64,000 nucleotides of DNA from Providencia sp. R33 (GCF_019343475.1 NZ_CP072453.1:2914001-2978000), one strand, 5' to 3'. Counted from the stretch's first letter, positions 8,905-17,729 are shown. Made by a program: numbers and translations. The notes: generated by a model not told the origin, from the letters alone.

Positions 8905-9465
8905 ATGAGTTCTCAAAACTTGAACACCTGCTACGGCCCCGTTGCCACTTCCGTCATCGAAAAAGCCGCTAAAATTAAGCTGCTCATTTGCGATGTCGAT
9001 GGCGTGATGTCCGATGGTTTGGTGTATATGGGGAATAATGGTGAAGAGCTCAAAGCCTTTAATGTGCGTGATGGATATGGTATTCGTTGCCTATTAACGT
9101 CCGATATTGAAGTCGCCATTATTACTGGCAGAAAAGCCAAGCTCCTCGAAGATAGAGCACAAACTTTAGGCATTACATATCTTTACCAAGGCCAAAGCGA
9201 TAAGCTTTTGGCGTATCGTGAACTGTTAGATACACTACAACTAGCAGAAGACGAAGTGGCTTATATTGGCGACGACCTCATCGACTGGCCTGTTATGGCG
9301 CGAGTTGGGTTATCTGTCGCTGTTGCGGATGCGCATCCGCTACTATTACCGAAAGCAAATTACGTGACGCGTATCGGTGGTGGTAAGGGCGCAGTACGTG
9401 AACTTTGTGACCTGATCCTTCTTTCCCAAGGTAAATTGGAAGAAGCGAAAGGCTTATCGATATAA
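8905..9465 (+). CDS. kdsC: 3-deoxy-D-manno-octulosonate 8-phosphate phosphatase KdsC
   Basis: KdsC is a HAD-family phosphatase that releases Kdo from Kdo 8-phosphate. The 186-residue protein has the short C0-type HAD core: LLICDVDGVMSDG with the catalytic Asp pair, the Thr/Lys motif region IITGRKAKLLEDRA, and GDDLIDWPVM for magnesium. AAGGAAATACC gives a good ribosome site before ATG. It lies between kdsD and lptC in the conserved operon. Confidence 0.96.
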   Translation: MSSQNLNTCYGPVATSVIEKAAKIKLLICDVDGVMSDGLVYMGNNGEELKAFNVRDGYGIRCLLTSDIEVAIITGRKAKLLEDRAQTLGITYLYQGQSDKLLAYRELLDTLQLAEDEVAYIGDDLIDWPVMARVGLSVAVADAHPLLLPKANYVTRIGGGKGAVRELCDLILLSQGKLEEAKGLSI

Positions 9466-9481
9466 CGAATAGATTGAATTC

Positions 9482-10075
9482 ATGAGCAATGCGAAGAAGT
9501 GGTTAATCATTATTTTGTCCTTGGTTGCGTTAGGGCTTATTGGCTGGAATTTAGCAGGCAATGACGCATCTGACTCACAGGAGAAAGTAATCAATGATGG
9601 GCAACCTAATTATCAAACTGATGATTCAGTGACTTACGTCTATAACCCAACAGGAAATCTAGCGTATAAACTCGTTTCGGATAAAATTGATAATTATACC
9701 GAAGGGAAAATCACGTGGTTTTCGAAACCCGTTTTAACTACTTATAACGAAGCTGGCGTGCCTACATGGACAGTCACAGCCTTCAAAGCAAGGTTAACAA
9801 ACGACAGGGTACTTTACCTGTACAGTGATGTCCAAGTCGATAGCTTAACAAAAGAGTCGCAGATACAACGAATTACAACTGAAAGTGCAGTTGTCAATTT
9901 GACAACACAAGACGTTTCATCCGACGATAAAGTGACCATTATTGGGCACGGTCTTAATTCTACTGGTTTGAAAATGAAGGGAAATCTTCGTACTAGAACC
10001 GCAGAATTAATCGAGGATGTGAAAACTCATTATGTGTTACAACCGGAAGAGCATCAAAATGAATCAAGTAACTAA
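9482..10075 (+). CDS. lptC: LPS export ABC transporter periplasmic protein LptC
   Basis: LptC is a bitopic inner-membrane protein that passes LPS from LptB2FG to LptA. It has an N-terminal membrane helix (about residues 7-24, LIIILSLVALGLIGWNLAG) and a periplasmic beta-jellyroll with GEPTW-like VPTWTVTAFKARLTNDRVLYLYSDV. The 197-residue length is standard. Its last 17 bases overlap the lptA start, indicating coupled translation. Confidence 0.95.
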   Translation: MSNAKKWLIIILSLVALGLIGWNLAGNDASDSQEKVINDGQPNYQTDDSVTYVYNPTGNLAYKLVSDKIDNYTEGKITWFSKPVLTTYNEAGVPTWTVTAFKARLTNDRVLYLYSDVQVDSLTKESQIQRITTESAVVNLTTQDVSSDDKVTIIGHGLNSTGLKMKGNLRTRTAELIEDVKTHYVLQPEEHQNESSN

Positions 10076-10622
10076 GAAGCGTTTTATTCAAGGAGCGGTT
10101 GCCAGTGCAATTTTGGCTCTTAGCCTCCCAGCGATGGCATTAAAAAGTGACACCCAGCAGCCGATGACGATTAACTCGGTCAAACAATCTCTTGATTTAG
10201 AAAAGAACGTCACCACATTTACCGATGACGTTGTGATTAAACAAGGCTCTATTGATATTCGTGCTAACAAAGTGGTTGTAACACGTCCAAGCAGCGACTC
10301 GGATAAAATTGTAATCGAAGCTTTCGGTAACCCTGTGACGTTTTACCAATTACAAGATGACGGCAAACCAATCAAAGGCCATGCAAACAAAGCGCGCTAT
10401 GAAGTGGATAAACAGCTCGTCACTTTAACGGGTGGTGCGTATTTAGAGCAGCTAGACAGCAACATCAAAGGCGATAAAATCACCTATGTTGTGCCAACAC
10501 AGCAAATGGAAGCCTTTAGTGATAAAGGCAAGCGCGTGACTACCGTGATTTTACCTGCGCAATTGCAAGAAAAAGGCCCAGCAGCAAACAATTCATCAGC
10601 AACTACGGGTAAGAGTAAATAA
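10059..10622 (+). CDS. lptA: LPS transport periplasmic protein LptA
   Basis: LptA forms the periplasmic bridge that carries LPS between LptC and LptD. The open frame begins at 10032, but the ATG at 10059 follows GGAAGAG at good spacing and starts a normal signal peptide (MNQVTKKRFIQGAVASAILA, cleavage after AMA-L). The mature part has the OstA jellyroll, with DDVVIKQGSIDIRANKVVV and NPVTFYQLQDDGKPIKGHA. The start lies inside lptC; lptB follows after 5 bp. Confidence 0.95.
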   Translation: MNQVTKKRFIQGAVASAILALSLPAMALKSDTQQPMTINSVKQSLDLEKNVTTFTDDVVIKQGSIDIRANKVVVTRPSSDSDKIVIEAFGNPVTFYQLQDDGKPIKGHANKARYEVDKQLVTLTGGAYLEQLDSNIKGDKITYVVPTQQMEAFSDKGKRVTTVILPAQLQEKGPAANNSSATTGKSK

Positions 10623-10627
10623 TCGTT

Positions 10628-11353
10628 ATGGCGACACTAACCGCAGAGAATCTGGCTAAATCCTATAAAAAACGCAAGGTTGTTGAAGATGTCAGCCTTG
10701 AAGTTAAATCAGGCGAAATTGTTGGCCTGTTAGGGCCAAATGGTGCCGGTAAAACCACCACCTTTTATATGGTTGTGGGTATTGTTCAGCGGGATGCGGG
10801 CAAAATTCTAATTGATGGTGAAGATATCAGCTTACTGCCACTGCATGAACGTGCACGTCGAGGTATTGGCTACCTACCTCAAGAAGCCTCTATTTTCCGT
10901 CGCCTTAGCGTTTATGATAACCTGATGGCGGTATTAGAAATCCGCGAAGATTTAACGTCTCAACAACGTAAAGAGCGTGCTGAAGAGTTAATGGAAGAGT
11001 TTAGCATCACACATCTTCGCGACAGCATGGGGCAATCCCTTTCAGGTGGTGAACGCCGCCGTGTTGAGATAGCAAGAGCCCTTGCCGCTAACCCAAAATT
11101 CATCTTATTGGATGAACCCTTTGCTGGGGTTGACCCAATTTCTGTCTTGGACATTAAAAAAATTATCCAACATTTACGTGACTACGGCCTCGGTGTTTTG
11201 ATTACCGACCATAATGTCCGTGAAACGTTAGATGTGTGTGAAAGAGCTTATATTGTGAGCCAAGGCCACCTTATCGCTCATGGCACACCAACGATGATCT
11301 TGGAAAATGAGCAAGTGAAACGCGTATACCTAGGTGAAGGTTTCCGTTTATAA
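10628..11353 (+). CDS. lptB: LPS export ABC transporter ATP-binding protein LptB
   Basis: LptB is the cytoplasmic ATPase of the LptB2FG extractor. The 241-residue sequence carries Walker A (GPNGAGKTT), Q-loop (PQEASIF), signature (LSGGERRR), Walker B (FILLDEPFAGVDP) and H-loop (ITDHNV). It ends with the conserved tail RVYLGEGFRL. It closes the kds-lpt run, and rpoN starts 43 bp later. Confidence 0.98.
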   Translation: MATLTAENLAKSYKKRKVVEDVSLEVKSGEIVGLLGPNGAGKTTTFYMVVGIVQRDAGKILIDGEDISLLPLHERARRGIGYLPQEASIFRRLSVYDNLMAVLEIREDLTSQQRKERAEELMEEFSITHLRDSMGQSLSGGERRRVEIARALAANPKFILLDEPFAGVDPISVLDIKKIIQHLRDYGLGVLITDHNVRETLDVCERAYIVSQGHLIAHGTPTMILENEQVKRVYLGEGFRL

Positions 11354-11396
11354 ATCGTATGTCGTATTTCGTTGTTAGGGAGAAGAAAACAGTTTC

Positions 11397-12839
11397 ATGA
11401 AGCAAAGTTTGCAGCTCAGAGTCAGTCAACAACTTGCGATGACCCCTCAATTGCAGCAGGCGATCCGTCTATTGCAACTTTCTACGCTTGAGCTTCAACA
11501 AGAAATCCAACTCGCATTGGAAACCAACCCGCTTCTTGAACAGGAAGAGTTAGGTTCTGAAACTGACTCTATTGATTCTCTCAACACCACTGATGGCAGC
11601 GAAATCGATACTAAAGACGCTTTAGAAAACAATGATATGCCTGATGAACTCCCTCTCGATGCCGATTGGGATGAAATCTATACTGCAGGCACACCATCAG
11701 GCACCAGCAATGATTACAGCTTCGATGAATTGCCTGTTTACCAAGGTGAAACCACGCAAACTCTGCAAGATTATCTAACGTGGCAATCAGATCTCACCCC
11801 GTTTACAGATACAGACCGTGCGATTGCCACCGCAATTATTGATTCTATAGATGATTCCGGCTATCTCACCACATCAATCTCTGATATACATGAAGGGATT
11901 GATAACCCTGAAATTACCCTAGAAGAAGTCATTGCAGTGCTAAAGCGTATTCAACACTTTGACCCGCTTGGTGTTGCTGCACAAGATTTAAAAGAATGTT
12001 TGTTAATCCAGCTTTCTCTCTACCCAAAAGAAACGGGTGGGTTACAAGAAGCAAGGCTAATCATTAGTAATCATATTGATTTACTGGCTAACCGTGATTT
12101 TAGACAACTTAGTAAGCTAACGCGGTTAAAGGAAGATGCGCTAAAAACAGCTATCGATTTGATTTTAACGTTGAATCCAAAGCCAGGACAGTCTATCAAT
12201 ACTGGCGAATCGGAATATGTTATTCCTGATGTTTTAGTGAAAAAAATAGCAGGACACTGGCAAGTTGAACTAAATACAGATAGCATTCCTAAACTAAGTA
12301 TTAACAATCATTATGCTTCTATGGCAAATAGTTCAGCTAGCGATGATGACACACAATACATTCGCAGCCATCTGCAAGATGCAAAATGGTTGATTAAAAG
12401 CTTAGAAAGCCGCCATGAAACTCTATTAAAAGTGGCGACCTGTATTGTTGAACAGCAACAAGAATTCTTTGAGCTGGGAGAGGAACACATGAAACCCATG
12501 ATACTGGCAGATATTGCCTATCAAGTGGACATGCATGAATCCACCATCTCTCGAGTGACAACTCAAAAGTTTCTCCACAGCCCACGAGGCATTTTTGAGT
12601 TGAAGTATTTTTTCTCCAGCCATGTTAGTACGGATACAGGTGGCGAAGCCTCCTCTACCGCAATTCGGGCCCTGGTGAAAAAACTGGTTGCTGCGGAAAA
12701 CCCCGCAAAACCATTGAGTGACAGTAAATTGACGAGTATGCTGGAAGAACAAGGTATTCAAGTGGCTCGTCGTACTGTTGCTAAGTATCGTGAATCGTTA
12801 TCTATTCCGCCCTCAAACCAGCGTAAACAACTGGTTTAA
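11397..12839 (+). CDS. rpoN: RNA polymerase sigma-54 factor RpoN
   Basis: Sigma-54 directs RNA polymerase to -24/-12 promoters that need enhancer-binding ATPases (nitrogen assimilation and others). The 480-residue product has the Gln-rich activator-binding region I (LRVSQQLAMTPQLQQAIRLL), an acidic region II, the core-binding region, and a C-terminal DNA-binding part ending with the RpoN box, read here as ARRTVAKYRESL. It heads the conserved rpoN-hpf-ptsN-rapZ-npr cluster. Confidence 0.98.
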   Translation: MKQSLQLRVSQQLAMTPQLQQAIRLLQLSTLELQQEIQLALETNPLLEQEELGSETDSIDSLNTTDGSEIDTKDALENNDMPDELPLDADWDEIYTAGTPSGTSNDYSFDELPVYQGETTQTLQDYLTWQSDLTPFTDTDRAIATAIIDSIDDSGYLTTSISDIHEGIDNPEITLEEVIAVLKRIQHFDPLGVAAQDLKECLLIQLSLYPKETGGLQEARLIISNHIDLLANRDFRQLSKLTRLKEDALKTAIDLILTLNPKPGQSINTGESEYVIPDVLVKKIAGHWQVELNTDSIPKLSINNHYASMANSSASDDDTQYIRSHLQDAKWLIKSLESRHETLLKVATCIVEQQQEFFELGEEHMKPMILADIAYQVDMHESTISRVTTQKFLHSPRGIFELKYFFSSHVSTDTGGEASSTAIRALVKKLVAAENPAKPLSDSKLTSMLEEQGIQVARRTVAKYRESLSIPPSNQRKQLV

Positions 12840-12861
12840 TTGATAAAATAAGGAAGGTTGT

Positions 12862-13149
12862 ATGGAATTTCAGATTACTGGACACAATATTGAAGTTACT
12901 CCAGCACTGCGTGAAACTGTTGAGAAAAAGCTCAGTAAATTAGGGCAACTGTTCGACCGTATTAACAGTATCCAAGTCGTCCTGAAAGTTGAAAAAGTTC
13001 AGCAAATTGCTGAAGCAACCGTGCAAGTTAATGGGGCGGAGCTCCATGCATCAGCGGAAGAAAATGACATGTATGCCGCTATCGATTTACTGGTAGACAA
13101 ACTGTCACGCCAATTAACCAAACATAAAGAAAAACTGAGACAACATTAA
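12862..13149 (+). CDS. hpf: Short ribosome hibernation promoting factor HPF
   Basis: HPF binds the decoding region of the small ribosomal subunit in stationary phase and favours 100S dimers. The 95-residue protein is the short (single-domain) gammaproteobacterial form with the S30AE fold (MEFQITGHNIEVTPALRETVEKKL). A strong AAGGAAGG ribosome site precedes the ATG. A terminator-like hairpin follows, so downstream ptsN may be expressed at a lower level or from its own promoter. Confidence 0.96.
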   Translation: MEFQITGHNIEVTPALRETVEKKLSKLGQLFDRINSIQVVLKVEKVQQIAEATVQVNGAELHASAEENDMYAAIDLLVDKLSRQLTKHKEKLRQH

Positions 13150-13189
13150 TACATTGATGCGGCTTACTCGTTAAGCCAATGAATGTTTC

Positions 13190-13224
13190 AAACCAGATGG
13201 TGGCATACACCATCTGGTTTTGTA
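13190..13224 (+). terminator. Hairpin terminator/attenuator between hpf and ptsN
   Basis: A 13-bp perfect stem (AAACCAGATGGTG at 13190-13202 with CACCATCTGGTTT at 13208-13220) around a 5-nt loop ends in a short T tract. It lies in the middle of a normally co-transcribed cluster and 23 bp before the ptsN start, so partial termination is likely. Confidence 0.8.
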
Positions 13225-13243
13225 GTCCTAAGTGAACAATAAA

Positions 13244-13711
13244 ATGAATAGTGATATAGAAATCCAATTAAACGACGTTTTATCATCAGCCTGTACACGT
13301 AATAATATTGTGTGCACCAGTAAAAAAAGAGCCCTAGAAATTATTAGTGAGCTGGCTGCCGTTGAATTGGAATTACCTGAAAATACGGTATTTGAAGCGT
13401 TATTAACCAGAGAAAAAGTGGGAACCACTGGTATTGGCGGCGGAATTGCAATCCCCCATGGCAAGCTCGATGAAAGCGAAAGTTCTCGCGCTGTTGGCGT
13501 GTTTTTGCATTTAGAAGAGCCAATTGCCTTTGATGCGATTGATAACCAGCCTGTTGACCTACTTTTTGCATTACTCGTACCATCAGATCAATGCAAAACG
13601 CACTTACATACGTTGTCGCTTATCGCCAAAAAACTGGCCGATAAAACATTCTGTAAGCGTCTGCGCTGCGCGCAAAGCGATGATGAGCTATATAGTATTA
13701 TTACAGAGTAA
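13244..13711 (+). CDS. ptsN: Nitrogen PTS EIIA component PtsN
   Basis: PtsN (EIIA-Ntr) is the terminal phosphoacceptor of the nitrogen PTS and regulates potassium transport and the sigma-E and phosphate responses in relatives. The phosphorylated His is in GIAIPHGKLDES. The remaining PTS_EIIA_2 fold (DNQPVDLLFALLVPSDQCKTHLHTLS) is intact. The frame could open at GTG 13232, but ATG 13244 gives the E. coli-like N-terminus. Neither start has a strong Shine-Dalgarno. Confidence 0.94.
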   Translation: MNSDIEIQLNDVLSSACTRNNIVCTSKKRALEIISELAAVELELPENTVFEALLTREKVGTTGIGGGIAIPHGKLDESESSRAVGVFLHLEEPIAFDAIDNQPVDLLFALLVPSDQCKTHLHTLSLIAKKLADKTFCKRLRCAQSDDELYSIITE

Positions 13712-13827
13712 GTGATAATTTATGTGTCTTGCTATAGCCTAATGATATTGTTATGGTTTCTATCATTAGAGATAACAACACAGTTTATTAAGACATACAT
13801 CATTAGGAAACGAAAGGGAGTAAGCTC
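13712..13827 (+). other. ptsN-rapZ spacer with inverted repeat
   Basis: This 116-base spacer within the cluster contains an 8-bp perfect inverted repeat (TAATGATA at 13740-13747, TATCATTA at 13761-13768, 13-nt loop). It has no T run, so it is not a simple terminator. A GGGAG ribosome site precedes rapZ. Confidence 0.4.
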
Positions 13828-14679
13828 ATGGTGCTGATGATTGTCAGCGGCCGTTCCGGTTCGGGGAAATCCGTTGCCTTACGTGCGCTGGAAGATATGG
13901 GTTTCTATTGCGTGGATAACCTGCCAGTTGTATTACTGCCAGAGTTAGCTAATTCACTGGCTGATCGTAACATCTCAGCGGCAGTGAGCATTGACGTGCG
14001 TAATATGCCCGACAATCCAGAAGTGTTTGAAGAAGCGATTGATAAATTACCTGCAAGCTTCTCTCCACAACTTTTATTTCTGGATGCCGATCGCAACACT
14101 CTGATCCGCCGTTACAGTGATACTCGTAGGTTACACCCACTTTCAAGCAAGAATCTTTCTCTTGAAAGTGCAATTGATGAAGAAAATGAGCTCCTTGAGC
14201 CGCTACGCTCACGGGCAGACTTAGTCATCGATACCTCTGAGATGTCTGTACATGAATTAGCAGAAATGCTTAGAACACGTTTAATGGGTAAGCGCGAACG
14301 TGAACTGACCATGGTGTTTGAATCCTTCGGCTTCAAACACGGTATTCCTATTGATGCAGACTATGTTTTTGATGTGCGCTTTTTACCAAACCCACACTGG
14401 GACCCGAAACTGCGCCCAATGACAGGCCTTGATCGCCCTGTCGCTGCATTCTTGGATAGGCACACTGAAGTTCATAACTTTATCTACCAAACCCGTAGCT
14501 ATTTAGAGTTATGGCTGCCGATGTTAGAAACCAACAACCGCAGCTACTTAACCGTTGCGATTGGCTGTACTGGGGGTAAACACCGTTCTGTCTATGTTGC
14601 CGAACAACTTGCTGACTATTTCCGTTCCCGTGGTAAAAACGTGCAATCGCGCCACCGGACGCTTGAAAAGCGCAAGTAG
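13828..14679 (+). CDS. rapZ: RNase adapter protein RapZ
   Basis: RapZ binds the small RNA GlmZ and presents it to RNase E, controlling glucosamine-6-phosphate synthase. It has an N-terminal P-loop (MLMIVSGRSGSGKS-type, here VSGRSGSGKSVALRALED) and a C-terminal RNA-binding domain with GCTGGKHRSVYVAEQLAD. The last residues are basic (RHRTLEKRK), as expected for RNA binding. It starts with MVLMIVSG after GGGAG and is followed by npr after 5 bp. Confidence 0.97.
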   Translation: MVLMIVSGRSGSGKSVALRALEDMGFYCVDNLPVVLLPELANSLADRNISAAVSIDVRNMPDNPEVFEEAIDKLPASFSPQLLFLDADRNTLIRRYSDTRRLHPLSSKNLSLESAIDEENELLEPLRSRADLVIDTSEMSVHELAEMLRTRLMGKRERELTMVFESFGFKHGIPIDADYVFDVRFLPNPHWDPKLRPMTGLDRPVAAFLDRHTEVHNFIYQTRSYLELWLPMLETNNRSYLTVAIGCTGGKHRSVYVAEQLADYFRSRGKNVQSRHRTLEKRK

Positions 14680-14684
14680 CTGAA

Positions 14685-14972
14685 ATGACGGTAAAAGCCA
14701 CCATAACACTGAAAAACCGCCTTGGAATGCATGCCAGACCAGCTATGTTACTTTATGATTTAGTTCAACAATTTAACTCTAAGGTTATTTTGCGTAATAA
14801 TAGCCAAATTGAGGCCGAGGCGGATAGCGTTATTGCAATGTTGATGTTAGACTCGGAACAAGGTAGTAAAATTGATATTGAGGTTAGTGGCACAGATGAA
14901 AATCAGGCATTAGCCGCCATTGTTAACCTGTTCGAGAGTGGGTTTGATGAACTCGACGAGTTTAATACCTGA
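14685..14972 (+). CDS. npr: Nitrogen PTS phosphocarrier NPr
   Basis: NPr is the HPr-like carrier that passes phosphate from EI-Ntr (PtsP) to PtsN. The active His is in NRLGMHARPA, and a Ser/Asp-rich second helix region (EAEADSVIAMLMLDS) follows. The 95 residues are normal. It is the last gene of the rpoN cluster; a structured 3' region follows. Confidence 0.95.
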   Translation: MTVKATITLKNRLGMHARPAMLLYDLVQQFNSKVILRNNSQIEAEADSVIAMLMLDSEQGSKIDIEVSGTDENQALAAIVNLFESGFDELDEFNT

Positions 14973-15182
14973 TGAGTTTAATAAAGGGTAAGCCCACTTC
15001 AGCCTAACAATAAAAATATCAATATGCGTATTTTTACAAAGGCAGGCTTGGAGATCGTGATCCTGATCTCTTCCCTTTAAAGCGCATAGCGCCTAATATT
15101 TTAATCAAATTTTATTTATAGCGACACCCCCTACCTTCTGGGTGGGGGGTGTTTGCTTTGTACGTCTCTATTGGAGTGTGGT
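14973..15182 (+). other. npr-rnk intergenic region with three successive hairpins
   Basis: Within 210 bases there are an AT hairpin (TAAAAATA at 15011-15018 with TATTTTTA at 15029-15036), a GAGATC/GATCTC hairpin (15051-15056 with 15065-15070, followed by a pyrimidine run) and the strong GC hairpin at 15124-15152. No open frame is convincing. It may be just 3' and 5' untranslated RNA, or a small RNA could be released here. Confidence 0.4.
15124..15160 (+). terminator. Terminator after the rpoN cluster
   Basis: ACACCCCCTACC (15124-15135) pairs with GGTGGGGGGTGT (15141-15152), one T-G wobble, 5-nt loop, followed by a T-rich stretch. It lies 22 bp before the rnk ribosome site and so could also act within an rnk leader. 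Confidence 0.75.
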
Positions 15183-15593
15183 ATGACAAAGCCAACAATT
15201 ATTATCAATGATTTAGATGCTGAACGCTTAGATGCACTGATGGAACAGCCGGCTTACGCAGGTACCCCCGTTGCCGAAGCGCTCAATGATGAACTTGACC
15301 GTGCAGACATTCTTAGCCCACAAGAAATCCCTGCTGATGTGGTCACAATGAACAGTACCGTCCGCTTTTTAGACCTCATTAGCAACGAAGAGCGCACACG
15401 TACACTCGTTTACCCTGCTTCGCTAAAAGACAGCGCGGAACAGTTATCTGTTATGGCGCCTATCGGTGCAGCGCTGTTAGGCATGCACACTGGTGACGAA
15501 ATTAGTTGGGAACTACCAAACGGTGTACAAACACGTGTTCGTGTTCTTGAAATCGTCTATCAGCCAGAAGCGGCTGGCGAATTTCACCGTTAA
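15183..15593 (+). CDS. rnk: Nucleoside diphosphate kinase regulator Rnk
   Basis: Rnk is a GreA/Gfh-like RNA polymerase secondary-channel-type protein that raises nucleoside diphosphate kinase levels; it lacks the GreA acidic tip. The frame opens at 15153, but ATG 15183 (MTKPTIIINDLDAERLDALM) follows GGAGTG with good spacing and gives the usual 136 residues. The C-terminal FKBP-like domain with MAPIGAALLGMHTGDEISWELPNG is typical. It is monocistronic, closed by a terminator. Confidence 0.94.
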   Translation: MTKPTIIINDLDAERLDALMEQPAYAGTPVAEALNDELDRADILSPQEIPADVVTMNSTVRFLDLISNEERTRTLVYPASLKDSAEQLSVMAPIGAALLGMHTGDEISWELPNGVQTRVRVLEIVYQPEAAGEFHR

Positions 15594-15670
15594 TTTCGAC
15601 TTGCTGAATTAAGGATGGCTTAGCGAAAAAAGTTTTCTTGAGAAACTCAGGCAAGTCTTCTGGCATATTC

Positions 15671-15694
15671 AGGCACTCATTGAGTGCCTTTTTT
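15671..15694 (+). terminator. Terminator of rnk
   Basis: The stem AGGCACTCA/TGAGTGCCT (15671-15689) is followed by a run of six T's. It lies 77 bp after the rnk stop. Confidence 0.88.
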
Positions 15695-15720
15695 GTACCT
15701 AGTTATCTTGATGGATGATA

Positions 15721-16185
15721 CTAAGGTTTTTTCGTTATACGCAGTAACCTTTTGTGTTGCCACTGGCGAAAAAATTTATCCAATAAAAAGAGTCTAATCG
15801 CCTTTATTGCTAATAACCCACCCCAAATAGACATCACCCAAATTGGCCAATCGCGCTGCGGAGTATAAAAAGAGTTAACAGTATACAATACGGCGCACAC
15901 AATAATCGCAATGATGATGTTCTTCAGTAATTTTGCTTCATCATTGACCCGCTTTTTTGCCTCGTCTATGCGGCTGTCCAACTCATAACTTTCGAGTAAA
16001 GGCTCAGAGGTTAGCTCTGATACACTCACATTAAAAACGGATGCGAGTGCACTCAGTGTTTCTAAACTTGGCACTTCATTATTTTCAATGCGTTGAATCG
16101 TTCTTGTACTTAGCGATGACAATTGAGCAAGCTGTTCTTGCGACCAAGCTCTTGCCAATCTGAGCTGTTTGACTTTGTTTTCCAT
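15721..16185 (-). CDS. XRE-family regulator with C-terminal 2TM domain
   Basis: The 154-residue protein joins an N-terminal XRE/Cro helix-turn-helix (residues 5-60; WSQEQLAQLSSLSTRTIQRIENN) to a C-terminal two-helix membrane domain of the 2TM type (about 88-105 IIIAIIVCAVLYTVNSFY and 112-132 WPIWVMSIWGGLLAIKAI). Such proteins are thought to be membrane-tethered transcription regulators; the targets are unknown. It stands alone between rnk and pmbA, and a terminator separates it from pmbA. The fold assignment is firm; function is not. Confidence 0.85.
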   Translation of the reverse strand: MENKVKQLRLARAWSQEQLAQLSSLSTRTIQRIENNEVPSLETLSALASVFNVSVSELTSEPLLESYELDSRIDEAKKRVNDEAKLLKNIIIAIIVCAVLYTVNSFYTPQRDWPIWVMSIWGGLLAIKAIRLFLLDKFFRQWQHKRLLRITKKP

Positions 16186-16330
16186 AATAACCTACCTTAG
16201 ACCTAGCAATCTTCGTGTATGGCTATACTGTCAACTCAATAGAATTTTGACCACGACGCCTTAGCGACAGAGAAACGACAATAACATGACAGTTTATAAA
16301 TCAATAGATTAGATAATATTATCATCAAGT

Positions 16331-16358
16331 AAAAACGCCTAATAAAATATATTAGGCG
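16331..16358 (-). terminator. Terminator of pmbA
   Basis: A perfect 8-bp stem (CGCCTAAT at 16336-16343 with ATTAGGCG at 16351-16358), 7-nt loop, is followed on the minus strand by T's (16331-16335). It is 31 bp past the pmbA stop. Confidence 0.85.
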
Positions 16359-16388
16359 CTTAAAGTTGTTCGTTTGACAGAAAAAGCG

Positions 16389-17729
16389 TTACTCCCCCGC
16401 AATACTCATTTCAGGGATCAACACAGAGCCGCACTGAATATTACTGCGGGTTTCGATATCATCAGCAATAGTGACCATATTGGCCCACATGTCTTTTAGA
16501 TTACCTGCAATGGTAATTTCGCTAACAGGGTATTGGATTTCGCCATTTTCAACCCAAAAGCCTGATGCGCCACGAGAGTAATCCCCCGTAATACCGCTTA
16601 CACCTTGGCCCATTAACTCAGTAACCACTAAGCCTGTTCCCATTTGCTTGAGCAATGCATCAAAAGAAAGCCCTTGCCCAGCGATACGCCAGTTATGAAT
16701 TCCCCCCGCGTGACCTGTGCTCTGTAAGCCCAGTTTGCGAGCAGAATAGCTGGTCATTAGCCACGTTTGCAGAACGCCATCTTCCACGATATTACGCTCA
16801 GTTGTGCGTACACCTTCGCTATCGAAAGGAGAAGAGGCTAAACCGCCGATTAAATGCGGCTGCTCATTAATGGTTAACCAGCTTGGTAAAATTTGTTTGC
16901 CTAGGCTGTCTAATAAAAATGACGATTTACGGTAAATACTGCTGCCGCTGATCGCCCCTACAAGGTGACCAAACAGCCCTGTCGCCACCTCTGAGGAAAA
17001 AATCACAGGGGCTTTCATAGTTGGCAGTTTTCTTGGGGATAAACGCGCTAGCGTACGGCGTGCACATTCTTGACCAACCCACTCGGGGGATTTCAATGCA
17101 TCCACACTGCGGCCAATGGTATAGGCGTAGTCACGCTCCATATCGCCATTGTGTTCTGCAATCACACAGCTCGACATAGAATAGCGGCTTGAGCAATAGC
17201 TTTGTAGCATGCCATGGGAGTTACCAAACACACGCACGCCGTAGTGACCATTAAAGCTACCGCCCTCGGTATTCACAATACGCGAGTCCGCATTTAACGC
17301 TGACATTTCAGCAATAGATGCTAAGCGAATCGCTTCTTCAGGGGACAGCGCTGTCGCTTGGAATAATTTAAGATCAGGCGCTTCAAACGCCAGCAATGAT
17401 TTTTCCGCAGGGCCAGCACAGGGGTCTTCAGAGGTGTAATTCGCAATATCGATAGCAGCCTGAACGGTACGCTCTATGGCTTCTGGGCTTAAATCTGTTG
17501 AAGATGCGCTACCTTTACGCTGTTGATGGTAAACAGTGATACCTAACGCGCCATCACTGTTAAATTCCACATTTTCAACTTCACCTTGACGGGTGCTAAC
17601 GCTGATCCCCGTGCTTTTATTCACCGCTACTTCCGCGGCATCACAACGTGATTTGGCAAATTCTAATGCGTGCGCAACTGCATCTTCGAGTTTTTTACGT
17701 TGTTCTGTGACTTGTTCGGTTACACTCAT
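16389..17729 (-). CDS. pmbA: Metalloprotease subunit PmbA (TldE)
   Basis: PmbA/TldE pairs with TldD to form the metalloprotease that matures microcin B17 and degrades the CcdA antitoxin and unfolded peptides. The 446-residue protein shows the PmbA_TldD fold (GISVSTRQGEVENVEFNSDG, RYSMSSCVIAEHNGDMERDYAY) but lacks the HExxxH metal motif, as expected for TldE. Its partner tldD lies only 4.6 kb away here (22294-23739). It is divergent from darP, the same pairing as in E. coli. Confidence 0.96.
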   Translation of the reverse strand: MSVTEQVTEQRKKLEDAVAHALEFAKSRCDAAEVAVNKSTGISVSTRQGEVENVEFNSDGALGITVYHQQRKGSASSTDLSPEAIERTVQAAIDIANYTSEDPCAGPAEKSLLAFEAPDLKLFQATALSPEEAIRLASIAEMSALNADSRIVNTEGGSFNGHYGVRVFGNSHGMLQSYCSSRYSMSSCVIAEHNGDMERDYAYTIGRSVDALKSPEWVGQECARRTLARLSPRKLPTMKAPVIFSSEVATGLFGHLVGAISGSSIYRKSSFLLDSLGKQILPSWLTINEQPHLIGGLASSPFDSEGVRTTERNIVEDGVLQTWLMTSYSARKLGLQSTGHAGGIHNWRIAGQGLSFDALLKQMGTGLVVTELMGQGVSGITGDYSRGASGFWVENGEIQYPVSEITIAGNLKDMWANMVTIADDIETRSNIQCGSVLIPEMSIAGE

